Part shown: positions 47,301 to 56,189 of the stretch, piece after piece | Numbering within the stretch: the first letter of the stretch is position 1 | Layout: the number at the start of each line of letters is the position of its first letter | Source of the DNA: Paraspadella gotoi | Taxonomy: Eukaryota > Chaetognatha | NCBI GenBank assembly: GCA_051294375.1 | Contig: CM119270.1 | Location: forward strand, 20,985,775-21,049,774 | Reading direction: 5' to 3' | Length of the DNA stretch: 64,000 nucleotides | The notes under the pieces: model-generated | What the model saw: only the letters and a program-made list of their open reading frames with translations | Database searches by the model: none | Told to the model about the DNA's origin: nothing | Program-made: the position numbers and the translations under genes

Positions 47301-50300
47301 AAAATATCGACTGATTGAAAGGAGCCTTAATAAATTAGATTTAGCTGAGATATTAGAATATTGACTATGTCGTATATTTGACGCAGTCTTTGCGAAGCTG
47401 TCGACACTGCCGCTGAAATAATGGTCAATGGACTTTTGATCCTCCAGGAGCATAAAAGAAACCGGAAAGTTGGGAAAACCTACAAACGCAAGATATATTT
47501 TGTGTTCGTGATTACGTCATTTTGGATAGAATACACTGTACCATTCATGTTTTCTACAGGATGTTGCGTCGGAAAGAGGAATGCAAGTCTCCGTGTTTGT
47601 CTGGTCGACGCAAGAAGAAAAATATTTTGAATCAACATCTGAATGAAGGATTTAACAGAGTTTGAATCAGATTCATGGCCAACAAGATATTTTCTTTTCG
47701 AATTATCTCGGTTCCATGAAGTCAGCATCTCTCTGATCTAAATATAAATCGAAACTCAAAGGAAAGCTACCGAGACCAATCAGGAAACAAGAACACCGAA
47801 TTCTTTATCCAAATCGAATTCCAGATTCTCGGATAAATGGTTTGATTTTCTTTTAATGACGATTAAACCATAAATGGATGAGAGAAAGCTGTGAATTAAG
47901 ACGACAGCAACATGGCCGCTCCAGAATATTCTCCTTGCAATGTGCCCGAATTCCAATAGAATAAAATGTCTTGATATCCGTGCCAATGTCCAGAATGTTA
48001 TGGCGTTGGTCACGATGACCACAATCAATTGAATATTCATCATTGTTCTTACAAAAGAAATGAAATAAATGAATATCAGCATATGTACGTACGTTTAAGG
48101 CGGAACAAAGTAAAAACTAAGAGTTCTGTAATATAAATAACATTAGAGCATCCTGTGGATAACGAAATTTAAAAAAAATTAAGATTTATTTATATTATAT
48201 AACATAGAAACATTTAAAGTTTATCGTATATTATAAATCATGAAATTTTTTTTTCAAAATCAGAATTTTATAAACGAATTCGGTAGAGATTGAAAAAAGA
48301 AATAAAAATTATTACTACAAGATTTCCAATTTTTTTGTTTTATTGCTTAAAATTAGCAAAAACTTAAAAATTATGGTACGACGATGATGATGATGTATTT
48401 TAAAGAGTTTTTCCATTATTGACCCACTTATCATCGAAATATATTAAAACGCATTATCTTTGTGGAGACAATTTATGGGCTATCTGAATCCGTTCTTAAA
48501 AAATAGAATTTAAAAAAAATGCTTATGCATTGATAAATATTTAAATGCTTTGTAGAAGACAAAGTGACCGTGTGGATAGAGGCTCGGAGAAAGAGGAAGA
48601 AGGGTTTAGAGAGAAAAGACCGTGGTAAGTCGCCTCAGGCTTCATGTTACGTTGCTTTAACAAGTTAAAAAAGTGATAGTAAATATTGAGTATATGATGG
48701 ACAAATGAATTTTATATTACAGAACTTTTAATGATAAAAAGTGATCCTTTTGGCCCCCTTAGTATAGTGTTCCGATTAACCGTTACTGTTACGGTATTAA
48801 CGGTTAAAAATATTTTAACTTAACGTTAATATTCGATTTTAACGGTTAATTCGGGTTAATTTCAAATGTGATTTTTTCATTTTTGTTATGAAATCTTAAA
48901 TTTAAACAAAAACTATTTTTTTTCTGTTCTCTCTTATTCTCTCTCTCCTTCTTACCTCCGCTCTCTGCTCTCCAAGTTTTCCCTGCTTTTTTCCTTTGTT
49001 ATTTACTTCTTTTTGTTTTTCCTCATCTCTCTCTTATTCTTTCTCCCCTTATTTCATCCCTGTTTCCTTCTTTTTTCATTCTCACTTTTCCCCTTTTTCT
49101 TTCCCCTTTTTTTTCTCCTTTTCTTCGCCTTTGGCTTTACCTTTTCTTTTTTGCCCTTTCATGCAATAATATGTAGTCAATTTAGCTAAAATAAATAATC
49201 TCGTTTATTTTACTTTTTCTCTCTTTTTCTTTCCTCTTTAAATTAACAAGAAGAAAATGAAATAAAACCGAATGAATGAAAAAAATGAATAAAAAACAAA
49301 ATAAAAAATTATTTTAAAAAATTAAAAATTAATAATAGGAAGGAACGATCTTAAAAAAGACATATAAAAGAATAATGATGATATACTTTTTAACTAAACT
49401 AAAAAATATATTTATTAATCATATAAATCCATATTTATATTTATGGTCAATGAACGAATAGTGTCATAAGTGTTAGTGAAGAGATTCAACAACATGAACG
49501 AATGCGTTTGAAGAGAACGTAAGCAATAAGAAAATAATGTGGGAATAGAGGAAGAGTAGATGAAAGGAAAAAGAGATAAGCAATGAGAGAGAAGAAAGAG
49601 GAAAACATATATGATGAGAATTAGAATTTGATGGGTATTCATGTTCGTTCGTTGTGTTAGTGAAGATTTTGTCAAAAGTATTGTTGTTTTTGATTACAAA
49701 CAACAATTTTAATTGCTGACGATAAACGAATATGACATGTGTTCGACTAAGCTGTTTTTAAGGTCTTTATCAGCGCATCAGAGGAGCCAGATGTTTAAAG
49801 GAAATCCGATTAAATAGGTTTACTTTGGATTTTAAATTGCTTAAATTTTTATAATGTAATAGTTGAATTGTAGAAAAGAGTTAACAGTATCTTAAGCGTT
49901 GAACCGTTTGAATAAGATGTGTAGTAATTTAACGTAGTGTTAGCTACCGATCTTTCGCGTAACAAATTAACGGTTATTCGAAACCCTGCTTAGTACATTC
50001 ATTTTTACCAATGGTTTTAATATATTTCAATAATTGTTTACTTTTAATTATTTAATAATATGAACTTCATTTAATTTTAATATTATTTTATTTTATTCTA
50101 ATTTTTACTATGATATTTACTTTTGATTAATTTTTATTATAAATTACTTTTTGGGTTTTATTATATTGCTTCTATGTGTGGACTAAAATCCACCAACCGT
50201 TCATCAGCGGCCATTGGTGCCGGAGGCAAGTCATTCCCTCCCAACCAAAGGTCCGGGTTCTAGCCCGGTGGTCGCTGGCAGTTAAGAGGACGGGGCGCTT

Positions 50301-52008
50301 AACCGCTGTAACATGGTGTTACAGCCTGATCCGAAGCTCGGGACTGCTTATCATTGAACGGTTCTGTCACTTAACACAGTAGAACTAATAATAGTACTGT
50401 CTCTCATTGGTAGCCCGACTTCCGAGAAGCCACAACAGCAACAACAACAGCTTTCAGGCAGAACATGGACCTCAAATCCTATTCAGGACAAGCATATGAG
50501 CAGGTCTAGACTGCCACTTTCCCGGCTCCCTACTACACACAAGATCAGGTGACATGCTCGAACTTGCGTGACGGGAACTTTGTCCACTCAACTAACAAGC
50601 AATTCACTCGAAGAGACGCAAACAGACTTCGTCTACGCGAGGGACGGGAGTGTACGGTTGCGATAAGAATCCAACACTCGAATTCTTTCAGCGGCCATTG
50701 GTGCAGGAGGGCAAGTCAATATTTCGCTCTCACAACCTAAAGGTCCGGGTTCTAGCGCGGTGGTTTGGTCTGGAGTCTAAAGAGGGACGGGCTCGCGTTA
50801 ACCGCGCGGCTGTACAATGGTGGCTTACAGCCTGATCGATAGCTGCGGACTGCGTTATATGAAGCGGTTCTGTGTCATTAACACAAGACTAATAATTAAC
50901 TGTCTTCTTCACTTCTTTATTTTTAATAATTTTACTTTATTAATTTTTTTATAATATGTACTTTATTGCTGCAACATAAATATCGAAAATAAAAATGTTT
51001 CAGGTATGAGAAGCATATAAGGAAAAAACATGGATTAAATAAGGTGAGCGGAGAGACATACACAGGAAATGCAATTGTTATTGCAGTATTGGTTCGTTTG
51101 ACGAAACAAGACTTTACATCAACTCTCTTCATGTCCGAAGCCTGGATTATTACAAATGTCATATATTTAAACAATTTCAATGTAATAATTCGAAGTAATA
51201 GAGAAATATAGTAGGGTCGTGTGTCCGATACTATCAGGTTTATCGTTCATATGTTTAAGGTGGCAAAACTGTTGTTACAGGTCCTGTCCAGGATCTCAGT
51301 AGCTAGCCTTTTGCTTTTATTATTTTGTCATGGCCTCAAAATCTTACAATCATCCTATAAAACCCGAAAGTTATTATTATTACACGTTGAGGGCATTGCA
51401 TTCAATGTTCTCAAGTGATGGCGGAATCTTCTAACATTTATCTTCATTTTCGCTAAAATTCTCATAATTTTGTAAAGAAATGGCACAAAATTAGACATTG
51501 GGCTAAATTTTACTTTCGCCGACCGCAGCTTGGGCGTTTTTTTTGAAAAACACTTAAAAATACTTCTTTTTTTTTTTAAATTAAAAAAAATTTAACCTAA
51601 CGTTGACGTTTAGTCAAATAACGAGGGTAAATAATAGTGGCAAGTATTTGTGGTTGCATAATGTTATTATGACGGACAATTGATAGGGTTGATGACATAT
51701 GTAACAATGACACGATAAAAAAGGGTTAAGAGCATTTAAGGGTGTGACATATTAATATGTTGCATAGTAATTTAATTATGAAGAAGAGTTCTTTCTTGAG
51801 TTTGGGTGTAGATGGTTATGCCTAGAGTTCTCTCTAAGCAATTTTTGACCATCAATCCCTTCCGTCGGTTCCTCTGTCGGTCATTGGTCATGTCTAAGGT
51901 TGAAGTAAGGCTGTGATTCGTCGGCATTCTGATGATTCGTGAAGGAGACCGAGCAATCACTCATCAGGTCCAATCCATAGGTGCCGTTATAGGTCCATTC
52001 GTTGATAG

Positions 52009-52041
<33 letters not shown>

Positions 52042-55000
52042 CAGAGCGTCTCAGAGAAAAAGGAGACCTCTCTCTACTAATTTGATAACAAATATTTCGC
52101 AAATGTTAAAAAGCGCTGATGAAGACTCACATTGGAGTCGAAACATGTCTGTTTTTTTAAATAAAATCGTTGTAGTAACAAAAGCAAAATTATCTTTGCT
52201 AATAATTGCATAAAATACGATAATATGCAAATGAGATTGAAGAGTTGGTGAGTGAGAATTAGCGGATGGTCGGCGAGATGAAGGAAGATGTTCCGAGAAC
52301 CAGGTACATCGCGACCCGACCCCCTTTCTCTCCAGCTGGCGACGACTTACCTTGACGAGTTCCGCCTTTACAACACCTCACCTCTCTCCGATCCTGTTTA
52401 CTATTATCAACGGATCACCGTCTTGCGTCAACGCTCCTTCCAATCCAGTCGTGCCCGTGGCCGTCCGCAGGGCGTCACCGCCGTCGCCTCCCTCAGGGTT
52501 TTCAAAGAGTGGGACGTTTTCTTGGAGGAGTTGACGGAAATCTTTGGGGTGCACGAGATCGTCGCTTTCGCTTACAAGGTCGAAACAAAAAAAAAGAAAA
52601 AGATTAAAATCAAAATTTTGCACTGCGGCGCAAAAGACCGTATTGACGTTGTATGGGTGATTTCCTCAAATAGGCCTTAAACCACCAAAGCCTGTCCAAA
52701 GTCAGGGGCAAGATAGCTTATTTATTAAATGAATGGATAATTTTTATATTGGTTGTACCAATTTCATATAGAAACATAAAACAAAGCTTGTTGAAAGATG
52801 ATGGGATTGGTCTAAGTCCCAATACAATTGAGAAAAGCCTTCAAAAGTTATAGGACGTCAAAGTTGATTGGTATAGAAAATCCGAAGACAACAAATTATT
52901 TTTTTTTTTCAAGAATAGTCAATAACTTTTCCTTATTATTTTATAATATACAATTGGCTAAACAAAGTTAAAAAAATTGACATTTTATAAGCATAGTACA
53001 AAATGTAAAAAAATCCCAAGGCAAAAATTTACAAACATGAAATTAATTTTTTTTAGGACATATTGGCGGTTTAAGATTGTCCCAAGTAATTTTTATAAGC
53101 TCTGTTTGGTAAGGCGCGAACTCAGGTAAAATGTCAAACGAGAAGCAAAGCGGACTCACTTCGGTTTTGACAGAGAATCAGAATATAAGAGGAATAAGAT
53201 ACTTAATATGTGAATGGGTTAATGGTTGAAGTAGGTCTGTCCCGCTTATGTTAAAAATGCTCATAACTCTCCTATACATAGTTGGTCGCTTATTTGTTAA
53301 GACAGAAAAAAAACCTCAAATCTAAGGGACTGCGAGCGCCGCCTTCAGGAAATGATAAAACTATAAAGAATAAAAGATGGAATTTCGATGCAGTGCGTGT
53401 CATAAATACATGGGCTGAGAAAGTTATTAGTAGCGCCGCGAGTACTCGCGGAGCAACTATATGAGTNNNNNNNNNNNNNNNNNNNNNNNNNNNNNNNNNN
53501 NNNNNNNNNNNNNNNNNNNNNNNNNNNNNNNNNNNNNNNNNNNNNNNNNNNNNNNNNNNNNNNNNNNNNNNNNNNNNNNNNNNNNNNNNNNNNNNNNNNN
53601 NNNNNNNNNNNNNNNNNNNNNNNNNNNNNNNNNNNNNNNNNNNNNNNNNNNNNNNNNNNNNNNNNNNNNNNNNNNNNNNNNNNNNNNNNNNNNNNNNNNN
53701 NNNNNNNNNNNNNNNNNNNNNNNNNNNNNNNNNNNNNNNNNNNCAACTTTTCTGCTCCTAGATTGCGCTCCGGGTTTCATCTGCGTGCTCATCGCTAGTT
53801 GTCTCTGCTCGTGGTCCTGTCCCACTTTACATTAAAAATACTCATAACTCGACTCATAGTTGGTTGCTCATTTGTAAGACGAGATAAAAAACCTCAAATC
53901 TAAGTGACTGCTAGCGCCGTCGTTCTAGGAAATTCTAAAACTATAAAGAATATAAAGACATATTGAAAAAGAAAGTCACTGCGGCGCAACAAATGGATGG
54001 TCTGTATCTTGTTCTTCTTATATTGTCTTCATCTCGACCTCTATCCTTTTCTCAAATCTTTGTTGAGAATTTTTCTCTCTCTTTTTTTCTCTCTCTCTTC
54101 CCTTACTCTCACCTAATTCTCACTCNNNNNNNNNNNNNNNNNNNNNNNNNNNNNNNNNNNNNNNNNNNNNNNNNNNNNNNNNNNNNNNNNNNNNNNNNNN
54201 NNNNNNNNNNNNNNNNNNNNNNNNNNNNNNNNNNNNNNNNNNNNNNNNNNNNNNNNNNNNNNNNNNNNNNNNNNNNNNNNNNNNNNNNNNNNNNNNNNNN
54301 NNNNNNNNNNNNATGTGGATGAAGACTTAAATTAAAAGTTGAAACATGTTCAATGTTTAAAAGCTGATACGAATATAAGNNNNNNNNNNTCCCACTTACA
54401 TTAAAAATACTCATAACTCGACTATAGTTGGTTGCTCATTTGTTAAGACGAGAAAAAACCTCAAATCTAAGTGACTGCTAGCGCCGTCTTCAGGAAATTC
54501 TAAGACTATAAAGAATAAAAGACATATGAAAAGAAAGTCACTGCGGCGCAACAAATTGGATGGTCTCATCTTGTTCTTCTTTATTTTTTCAAAGGAACGA
54601 GGCAACTGTTGCCTCGATTTCAACCGCTGCGCCGACGCCGCTTCCTCCTTCAGGTCAGCGATAGCAAGCAGACGACCTGGCAACGACAATCTGAGAGTTG
54701 CAAAGGTTCGTATCAAACTCAAACTGATTGAATTATTTATTGATTGATTCATTCTTCTATTAGATTGATGATTGATTACATATCGATATATATGTTACAC
54801 AGCTCACCCCTCGCCCTTTCTCTTATCCAATTGAAACATTCATTGATAGGGAAGCCATGTACTCTGTTAGTGAATAAACGAGACTGGGAGTCTTGATTGA
54901 GAGCTTGCAGGGTCCTGCTTTGTTATCATCTTGTACGAGGGACGGAGGCCTAAACCCACCAAAAGTCAGGAGACCAGATAGCTTATTTATTTATTCAATG

Positions 55001-55476
55001 GATAATTTTTATATTGTTTGTACCAATTTAATAAATAGTTTGGAGACCCTCCAAATAGCTGGCCCCTTTCTTCAGATACTCCAGCAGTGGGGCATCGTGC
55101 TGAATAAACGAGACTGTGAGAGAGTCTTGATTGAGAGCTTGCTTGCTTGTTATCATTTTGGAGACCCTCCAAATAACCGGCCCCTTTCTTCAGATACTCC
55201 AGCAGTGGGGCATCGTGCTGAATAAACAAGACTGTGAGAGAGTCTTGATTGAGAGCTTGCTTGATTGTTATCATCTTGGAGACCCTCCAAATAACCGGCC
55301 CCTTTCTTCAGATACTCCAGCAGTGGGGCATCGCGCTGATGTTCCTCAACGATCCTTCTGCTTTAGAGAAGTTCGAGGAAGCGTTGGCCATTTGCGAAGG
55401 ACGAGACGAAGTCTTAGCGAAAAGCGTCGGGAGATACTTAAAATGGGCGGAGAACAGACTGAGAAGAGAAAATTAA
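42924..55476 (+). CDS. Unrecognised 425-residue protein, TPR-like C-terminus, six exons
   Basis: Exons 42,924-43,044, 43,218-43,619, 43,800-44,035, 52,336-52,578, 54,595-54,705, 55,312-55,476 join in phase with good GT-AG sites and give 425 residues. I do not recognise the family. Visible: an N-terminal amphipathic stretch (LQFLLESLEKFW), an Asp/Ala-rich low-complexity stretch near residues 42-66 (DAADASDAADAADAADAP), a helical middle (ALLVTDALLADLTRKHG, VKAIVHKTFGFCLNRLDKWK) and a C-terminal pair of TPR-like helices (CADAASSFRSAI, then SALEKFEEALAICEGRD) ending KWAENRLRREN. It shares a promoter region with IFT56, which hints at a ciliary role; that is inference. The 8.3 kb third intron hosts an XK-like gene and transposons; the last acceptor is triplicated. 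Confidence 0.7.
44110..44590. repeat. Hammerhead-type repeat, rearranged copy, with GA tracts
   Basis: About 44,115-44,225 is on minus a relative of 52,085-52,200: it has CTGATGA, the GACTC...GAGTC stem and GAAACATGTCTG, but with five extra bases (ATTGA) inside the core. GA tracts lie at 44,230-44,365 and 44,465-44,540. The GTCTCAGAGAAAAAGGAGAC part lies in the opposite orientation at 44,538-44,575. Confidence 0.65.
44591..45746. other. Gene-free AT-rich stretch
   Basis: No supported gene. A plus frame at 45,173-45,355 is short, hydrophobic and AT-driven; I could not link it to the XK-like family. Confidence 0.6.
45747..48082 (-). CDS. XK-related-like multi-spanning protein, nested in an intron
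   Basis: The N-terminal piece (48,082-47,780) contains LIHSFLSSIYGLIV, like the intact paralogue's LFHNAVSTLYGLII. A middle piece (47,728-47,480) contains SVKSFIQMLIQNIFLLAS, like LLESFFQIIFQTASL. The long piece (47,453-45,747, 568 residues) has FAPFLLLRVFSITEFKIMIK and LSFLPFVNSLLFFQRGK, about nine hydrophobic spans and a final span before the stop. The three pieces are in different frames, so they are separate exons or are broken by indels; the last reads open upstream to about 47,515. The gene lies inside the large intron of the plus-strand gene. Membrane protein; function unknown. Confidence 0.6.
48766..49988. mobile_element. hAT-like non-autonomous element, 1.2 kb
   Basis: Left end AGTGTTCCGATTAACCGTTA; right end, read inward on minus, CAGGGTTTCGAATAACCGTTA: about 17 of 21 positions agree. 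The flanks are CTTAGTAT (48,758-48,765) and CTTAGTAC (49,989-49,996), an 8-bp target duplication with one change, the length typical for hAT. No transposase frame inside. A decayed hammerhead-type copy lies within it at about 49,735-49,795. Confidence 0.7.
49735..49795 (-). repeat. Decayed hammerhead-type repeat fragment
   Basis: On minus: GCGCTGATAAAGACCTT, loop, then AGTCGAACACATGTC. The layout matches the 52.1 kb copy, but the core bases are altered (CTGATAA, GAACA), so it should be inactive. Confidence 0.55.
50190..50425 (+). mobile_element. tRNA-derived SINE, copy 1
   Basis: The head CAGCGGCCATTGGTGCCGGA and a B-box-like GGTCCGGGTTCTAGCCCGG indicate a tRNA origin. The body includes TTACAGCCTGATCCGAAGCT and ends near TAATAGTACTGTCTCTC. 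Confidence 0.6.
50685..50908 (+). mobile_element. tRNA-derived SINE, copy 2
   Basis: Collinear with 50,190-50,425 over its whole length (CAGCGGCCATTGGTGCAGGA, AGGTCCGGGTTCTAGCGCGG, TTACAGCCTGATCGATAGCT, TAATTAACTGTCTTCTTC), with many small changes. Two copies in the same orientation within 700 bases allow the ends to be drawn. Confidence 0.6.
50909..52010. other. Gene-free intronic stretch
   Basis: No coding or RNA feature supported; part of the large intron of the plus-strand gene. Confidence 0.55.
52010..52215 (+). mobile_element. Hammerhead-carrying repeat (retrozyme- or Penelope-like), best copy
   Basis: Order: TATATATA, (GA)n, GTCTCAGAGAAAAAGGAGAC, CTCTCTCTACTAATTT, then the ribozyme and an A/T-rich tail. 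Relatives lie at 44,110-44,590, 49,735, 54,313 and in both arms at 60,100-60,990; several combine a GA/CT tract with the same motif. The repeat is too short to encode a protein, so it is non-autonomous. Confidence 0.65.
52104..52165 (+). ncRNA. Type I hammerhead ribozyme
   Basis: Core CTGATGA, then helix II GACTC/GAGTC closing the loop ACATTG, then GAAA, then a two-base-pair helix III (AC/GT around AT) and the cleavage triplet GTC near 52,148. Helix I pairs TTAAAAAGCG before the core with TGTTTTTTTAA after the cleavage site, about eight pairs including G-U. All conserved core bases are present. Such minimal helix III motifs are known in Penelope-like elements and metazoan retrozymes. Activity is inferred from the fold only. 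Confidence 0.65.
52674..52785 (-). repeat. Dispersed 'GACTTTGGACAGGCT' repeat, truncated
   Basis: Plus-strand AGGCCTTAAACCACCAAAGC and CTGTCCAAAGTCAGGGGCAA are followed by TTATTTATTAAATGAATGGA, matching 38,915-38,995 almost base for base. Confidence 0.65.
53225..53460 (+). repeat. About 190-bp intronic repeat, copy 1
   Basis: Shares TGTCCCGCTTATGTTAAAAA, AAACCTCAAATCTAAG, GCGAGCGCCG and AACTATAAAGAATAAAAGA with the copies at 53,815 and 54,390. Confidence 0.75.
53815..54010 (+). repeat. About 190-bp intronic repeat, copy 2
   Basis: From GTCCCACTTTACATTAAAAA to CTGCGGCGCAACAAATGGAT and CTTGTTCTTCTTAT; nearly identical to copy 3. Confidence 0.8.
54313..54370 (+). repeat. Decayed hammerhead-type fragment after a gap
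   Basis: GGATGAAGACTT, loop, AGTTGAAACATGTTC keep the layout of the 52.1 kb ribozyme, but the first core bases are changed and the 5' part is lost in the gap. Confidence 0.5.
54390..54588 (+). repeat. About 190-bp intronic repeat, copy 3, ending at an acceptor
   Basis: Copy 3 ends CTTGTTCTTCTTT, only some 12 bases before the acceptor of exon 54,595. Copy 2 has the same pyrimidine-rich end without the exon. Confidence 0.75.
54880..55030 (-). repeat. Dispersed 'GACTTTGGACAGGCT' repeat, partly inside acceptor array
   Basis: Plus-strand GACTGGGAGTCTTGATTGAG, GCTTGCAGGGTCCTGC, AGGCCTAAACCCACC and ATGGATAATTTTTATATTGT. The first of these words is also inside each unit of the array at 55,040-55,311. 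Confidence 0.6.
55040..55311 (+). repeat. Triplicated acceptor of the last exon, 118-bp units
   Basis: CCCCTTTCTTCAG|ATACTCC with the exon start ATACTCCAGCAGTGGGGCAT ends at 55,075, 55,193 and 55,311. Only the third leads into the open reading frame to 55,476. The first two go on to GAATAAACGAGACTGTGAG without a donor. Confidence 0.9.
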
Positions 55477-55861
55477 ATTTTAATCAATCGATAAATCAAT
55501 CAATCGTATATAAATCAATCAATTCATATAAAAGAATTAAATAATCAGTCGATTAGTAATTGTCGTCGTCGTTGCTTTTGTCGTCATCAGTGACCTGACA
55601 AAAAGACCTAAAAACAAACAAGTTTATGCAAACAATGTCGGATCTGATCAGATAATAATCAGATAATAACCATATCATAATTATTTAATTAATTAATCAA
55701 CGTCGGTGTTTTCCTTGTCGACGTTGCCATCAACTTCGTCGTGGTTTTTGTTGTGGTTAAAGACCTGAAAACCAAAAAAAATGTGCAAACAATAAATTTA
55801 TTAATTAATAAATGTATAAGAAATTAATAAATGTTTTAACTAATTAATTAATTAATTACCG
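55477..55861. other. Downstream spacer with two short minus-strand open tails
   Basis: On minus, two acceptor-like sites are followed by short acidic frames ending in stops (VTDDDKSNDDDNY near 55,594-55,552 and VFNHNKNHDEVDG... near 55,766-55,695). They might be alternative last exons of an unseen minus gene, or chance in GAC-rich DNA. TTAATTAAT runs fill the rest. Confidence 0.3.
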
Positions 55862-56035
55862 TTAATGATCGTTGGCAGATCCGGCATTATTTGCTCAAAC
55901 CTGTTTAACTTAATTTATCATAATTCGATGTTCTTACTGACAAGATTGAGGGGGCGGACCGACGGACCGACAAAGCGAATTATAGATCCGGGATCTGATG
56001 TAAGATCTGATGTACGGCTAAAAATAAAGCAAAAA
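55862..56035 (+). mobile_element. Most complete 'GCAGATCCGACATTG' repeat copy
   Basis: Joins the part seen at 1,908/31,783/61,636 (GGCAGATCCGGCATTATTTG) with the part seen reversed at 29,035-29,150 (TTCGATGTTCT, GAGGGGGCGGACCGACGGAC, ATCCGGGATCTGATG). About 170 bases; no coding capacity. Confidence 0.6.
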
Positions 56036-56189
56036 CATTTTTCTTTCTGCTATCTCACATAGTTATTTATTCATTTAATCAATAATTTCAATCAATTCTT
56101 AAAATTCATCAGATGTACCGAAAGCAGTATAATGAAGAATTGTATTTTCATGATGGGAAGACAGAGCAATTACAAAAAAGAAATCGCGG

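Larger units (their letters stand above)
53467..54389. other. Assembly gaps in the last introns of the plus-strand gene
   Basis: N runs at 53,467-53,743 and 54,126-54,312 and a 10-N join at 54,380-54,389. They interrupt the repeat copies, so the true number of copies here is not known. Confidence 0.9.
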
